Part shown: positions 6,271 through 7,017 of the stretch, one piece after another | How the letters are laid out: each line of letters starts with the position of its first letter | Numbering within the stretch: the stretch's first letter is position 1 | The notes under the pieces: generated by a model | Seen by the model: only the letters and a program-made list of their open reading frames with translations | Told to the model about the DNA's origin: nothing | Database searches by the model: none | Translations under genes and position numbers: made by a program | NCBI GenBank assembly: GCA_900546605.1 | Contig: URDV01000118.1 | Coordinates: 1 to 7,017 of the forward strand | Direction of reading: 5' to 3' | Source: an uncultured Prevotella sp. | GTDB lineage: Bacteria; Bacteroidota; Bacteroidia; Bacteroidales; Bacteroidaceae | Length of the DNA stretch: 7,017 nucleotides

Positions 6271-7017
6271 ATGTTCAAAAGTAAAATCAGAAATTGGTAT
6301 GTGCCCAAAGGGCAAGAACCTACAGATTTTGACAAAAAAATACTGAGTTATCAAAACCGAGGTGAACTTGTTCCCACTCGTAATTTGATTAAAACGCCTG
6401 AACAAATTGAAGGTATCAAGCGCTCATGTGAAGTTAACACTGGTGTGCTCGACTTGGTACAACAAGAAATTCATGCGGGCATGAGTACCGAAGATATTGA
6501 TAAACTCGTTTACGACTATACCATAGCCCATGGAGCCATTCCTGCTCCACTCAACTACGAAGGCTTTCCTAAAAGCGTTTGTACAAGTATCAACGAAGTG
6601 GTGTGCCATGGCATACCTTCTGAATTTGAAGTACTTGAAGAAGGTGATATCATCAACGTCGATGTAAGCACCATTCTTGATGGCTATTATAGTGATGCCT
6701 CGCGCATGTTTATTATAGGTAAGACTTCTCCCGAAAAAGAGAAACTTGTGCGCGTTACAAAAGAATGTCTTGAAATAGGTGCTGAAGCCGCTAAACCTTG
6801 GGGCTTTGTAGGCGATATAGGCAAAGCTATTGAAAAGCATGCAAAAAAGAACGGATTTAGTGTAGTGCGCGACCTTTGCGGACATGGAGTAGGATTAGAG
6901 TTTCACGAAGACCCCGAAGTTGACCACTACAACACACACCATCATGGCATGTTACTCGTACCAGGCATGGTATTCACCATTGAGCCTATGATCAATCTCG
7001 GAACCGATGAAATCTTC
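6271..7017 (+). CDS. map: Methionine aminopeptidase type I, long form (3' end cut)
   Basis: This cytoplasmic metallopeptidase removes the initiator Met from nascent proteins. The frame is open to the last base, giving 249 codons without a stop, so the C-terminus is missing. Visible active-site residues are H113 (VCHGIP), metal ligands D131 (NVDVS), D142 (YSDAS), H205 (CGHGVG) and E238 (TIEP), and H212 (FHEDP). Each lies exactly 34 residues after its E. coli counterpart (H79, D97, D108, H171, E204, H178), so the pita-bread catalytic domain is collinear, without insertions in this region, and preceded by a 34-residue extension (NWYVPKGQEP and following) absent from the short form. The fifth metal ligand (E235 in E. 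coli) would lie beyond the window. The ATG at 6271 suits the promoter at 6204-6234. Bacteroidetes often carry another map in the ribosomal protein cluster, so this may be a second copy (inference). Confidence 0.95.
   Translation, partial: MFKSKIRNWYVPKGQEPTDFDKKILSYQNRGELVPTRNLIKTPEQIEGIKRSCEVNTGVLDLVQQEIHAGMSTEDIDKLVYDYTIAHGAIPAPLNYEGFPKSVCTSINEVVCHGIPSEFEVLEEGDIINVDVSTILDGYYSDASRMFIIGKTSPEKEKLVRVTKECLEIGAEAAKPWGFVGDIGKAIEKHAKKNGFSVVRDLCGHGVGLEFHEDPEVDHYNTHHHGMLLVPGMVFTIEPMINLGTDEIF

Noticed and set aside
6424..6885. Antisense open frame of 153 codons
   Set aside because: It lies opposite the catalytic core of methionine aminopeptidase, whose active-site residues are intact. The antisense translation shows no recognisable domain and is a shadow.

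Overview
The window looks like a draft-assembly contig end from a member of the Bacteroidales, most likely Prevotella-like. The evidence is the AT-leaning base composition, start codons without Shine-Dalgarno sequences, an A-rich stretch before several starts, a clear Bacteroidetes-type promoter (TTTG, 19 nt, TAnnTTTG) before the last gene, and proteins that resemble Bacteroidales homologues. All genes that can be supported lie on the + strand. The first 19 bases are not genomic: they match the end of the Illumina TruSeq read-2 adapter.

Layout: (1) 20-199, the last 59 codons of CTP synthase (pyrG), containing the C-terminal His/Glu of its glutaminase triad. (2) 200-430, a gene-free spacer with a nested imperfect inverted repeat of about 112 bp around a terminator-like hairpin. 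(3) 431-2323, yidC, the membrane protein insertase. (4) 2382-2430, a 14-bp-stem terminator. (5) 2458-4632, a secreted S9 serine dipeptidyl peptidase that reads as an orthologue of Porphyromonas gingivalis DPP5. (6) 4650-6017, a 12-helix MFS transporter beginning 17 nt after the peptidase and resembling the animal lysosomal dipeptide transporter MFSD1. (7) 6018-6270, a spacer with two hairpins and a strong promoter. (8) 6271 to the window edge, a long-form type I methionine aminopeptidase (map), cut by the window end.

The flanking genes are housekeeping: nucleotide synthesis, membrane protein insertion and N-terminal Met removal. The most interesting unit is the central pair. A periplasmic exo-peptidase that releases dipeptides is placed, probably in one transcript and bounded by terminators on both sides, with an inner-membrane carrier whose closest characterised relative that I recognise moves dipeptides out of lysosomes. 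The simplest reading is a two-gene 'release and import dipeptides' module for an amino-acid-fermenting bacterium. This is inference from sequence resemblance recalled without a search. I see no tRNA, rRNA, CRISPR array, insertion sequence or phage gene in the window.
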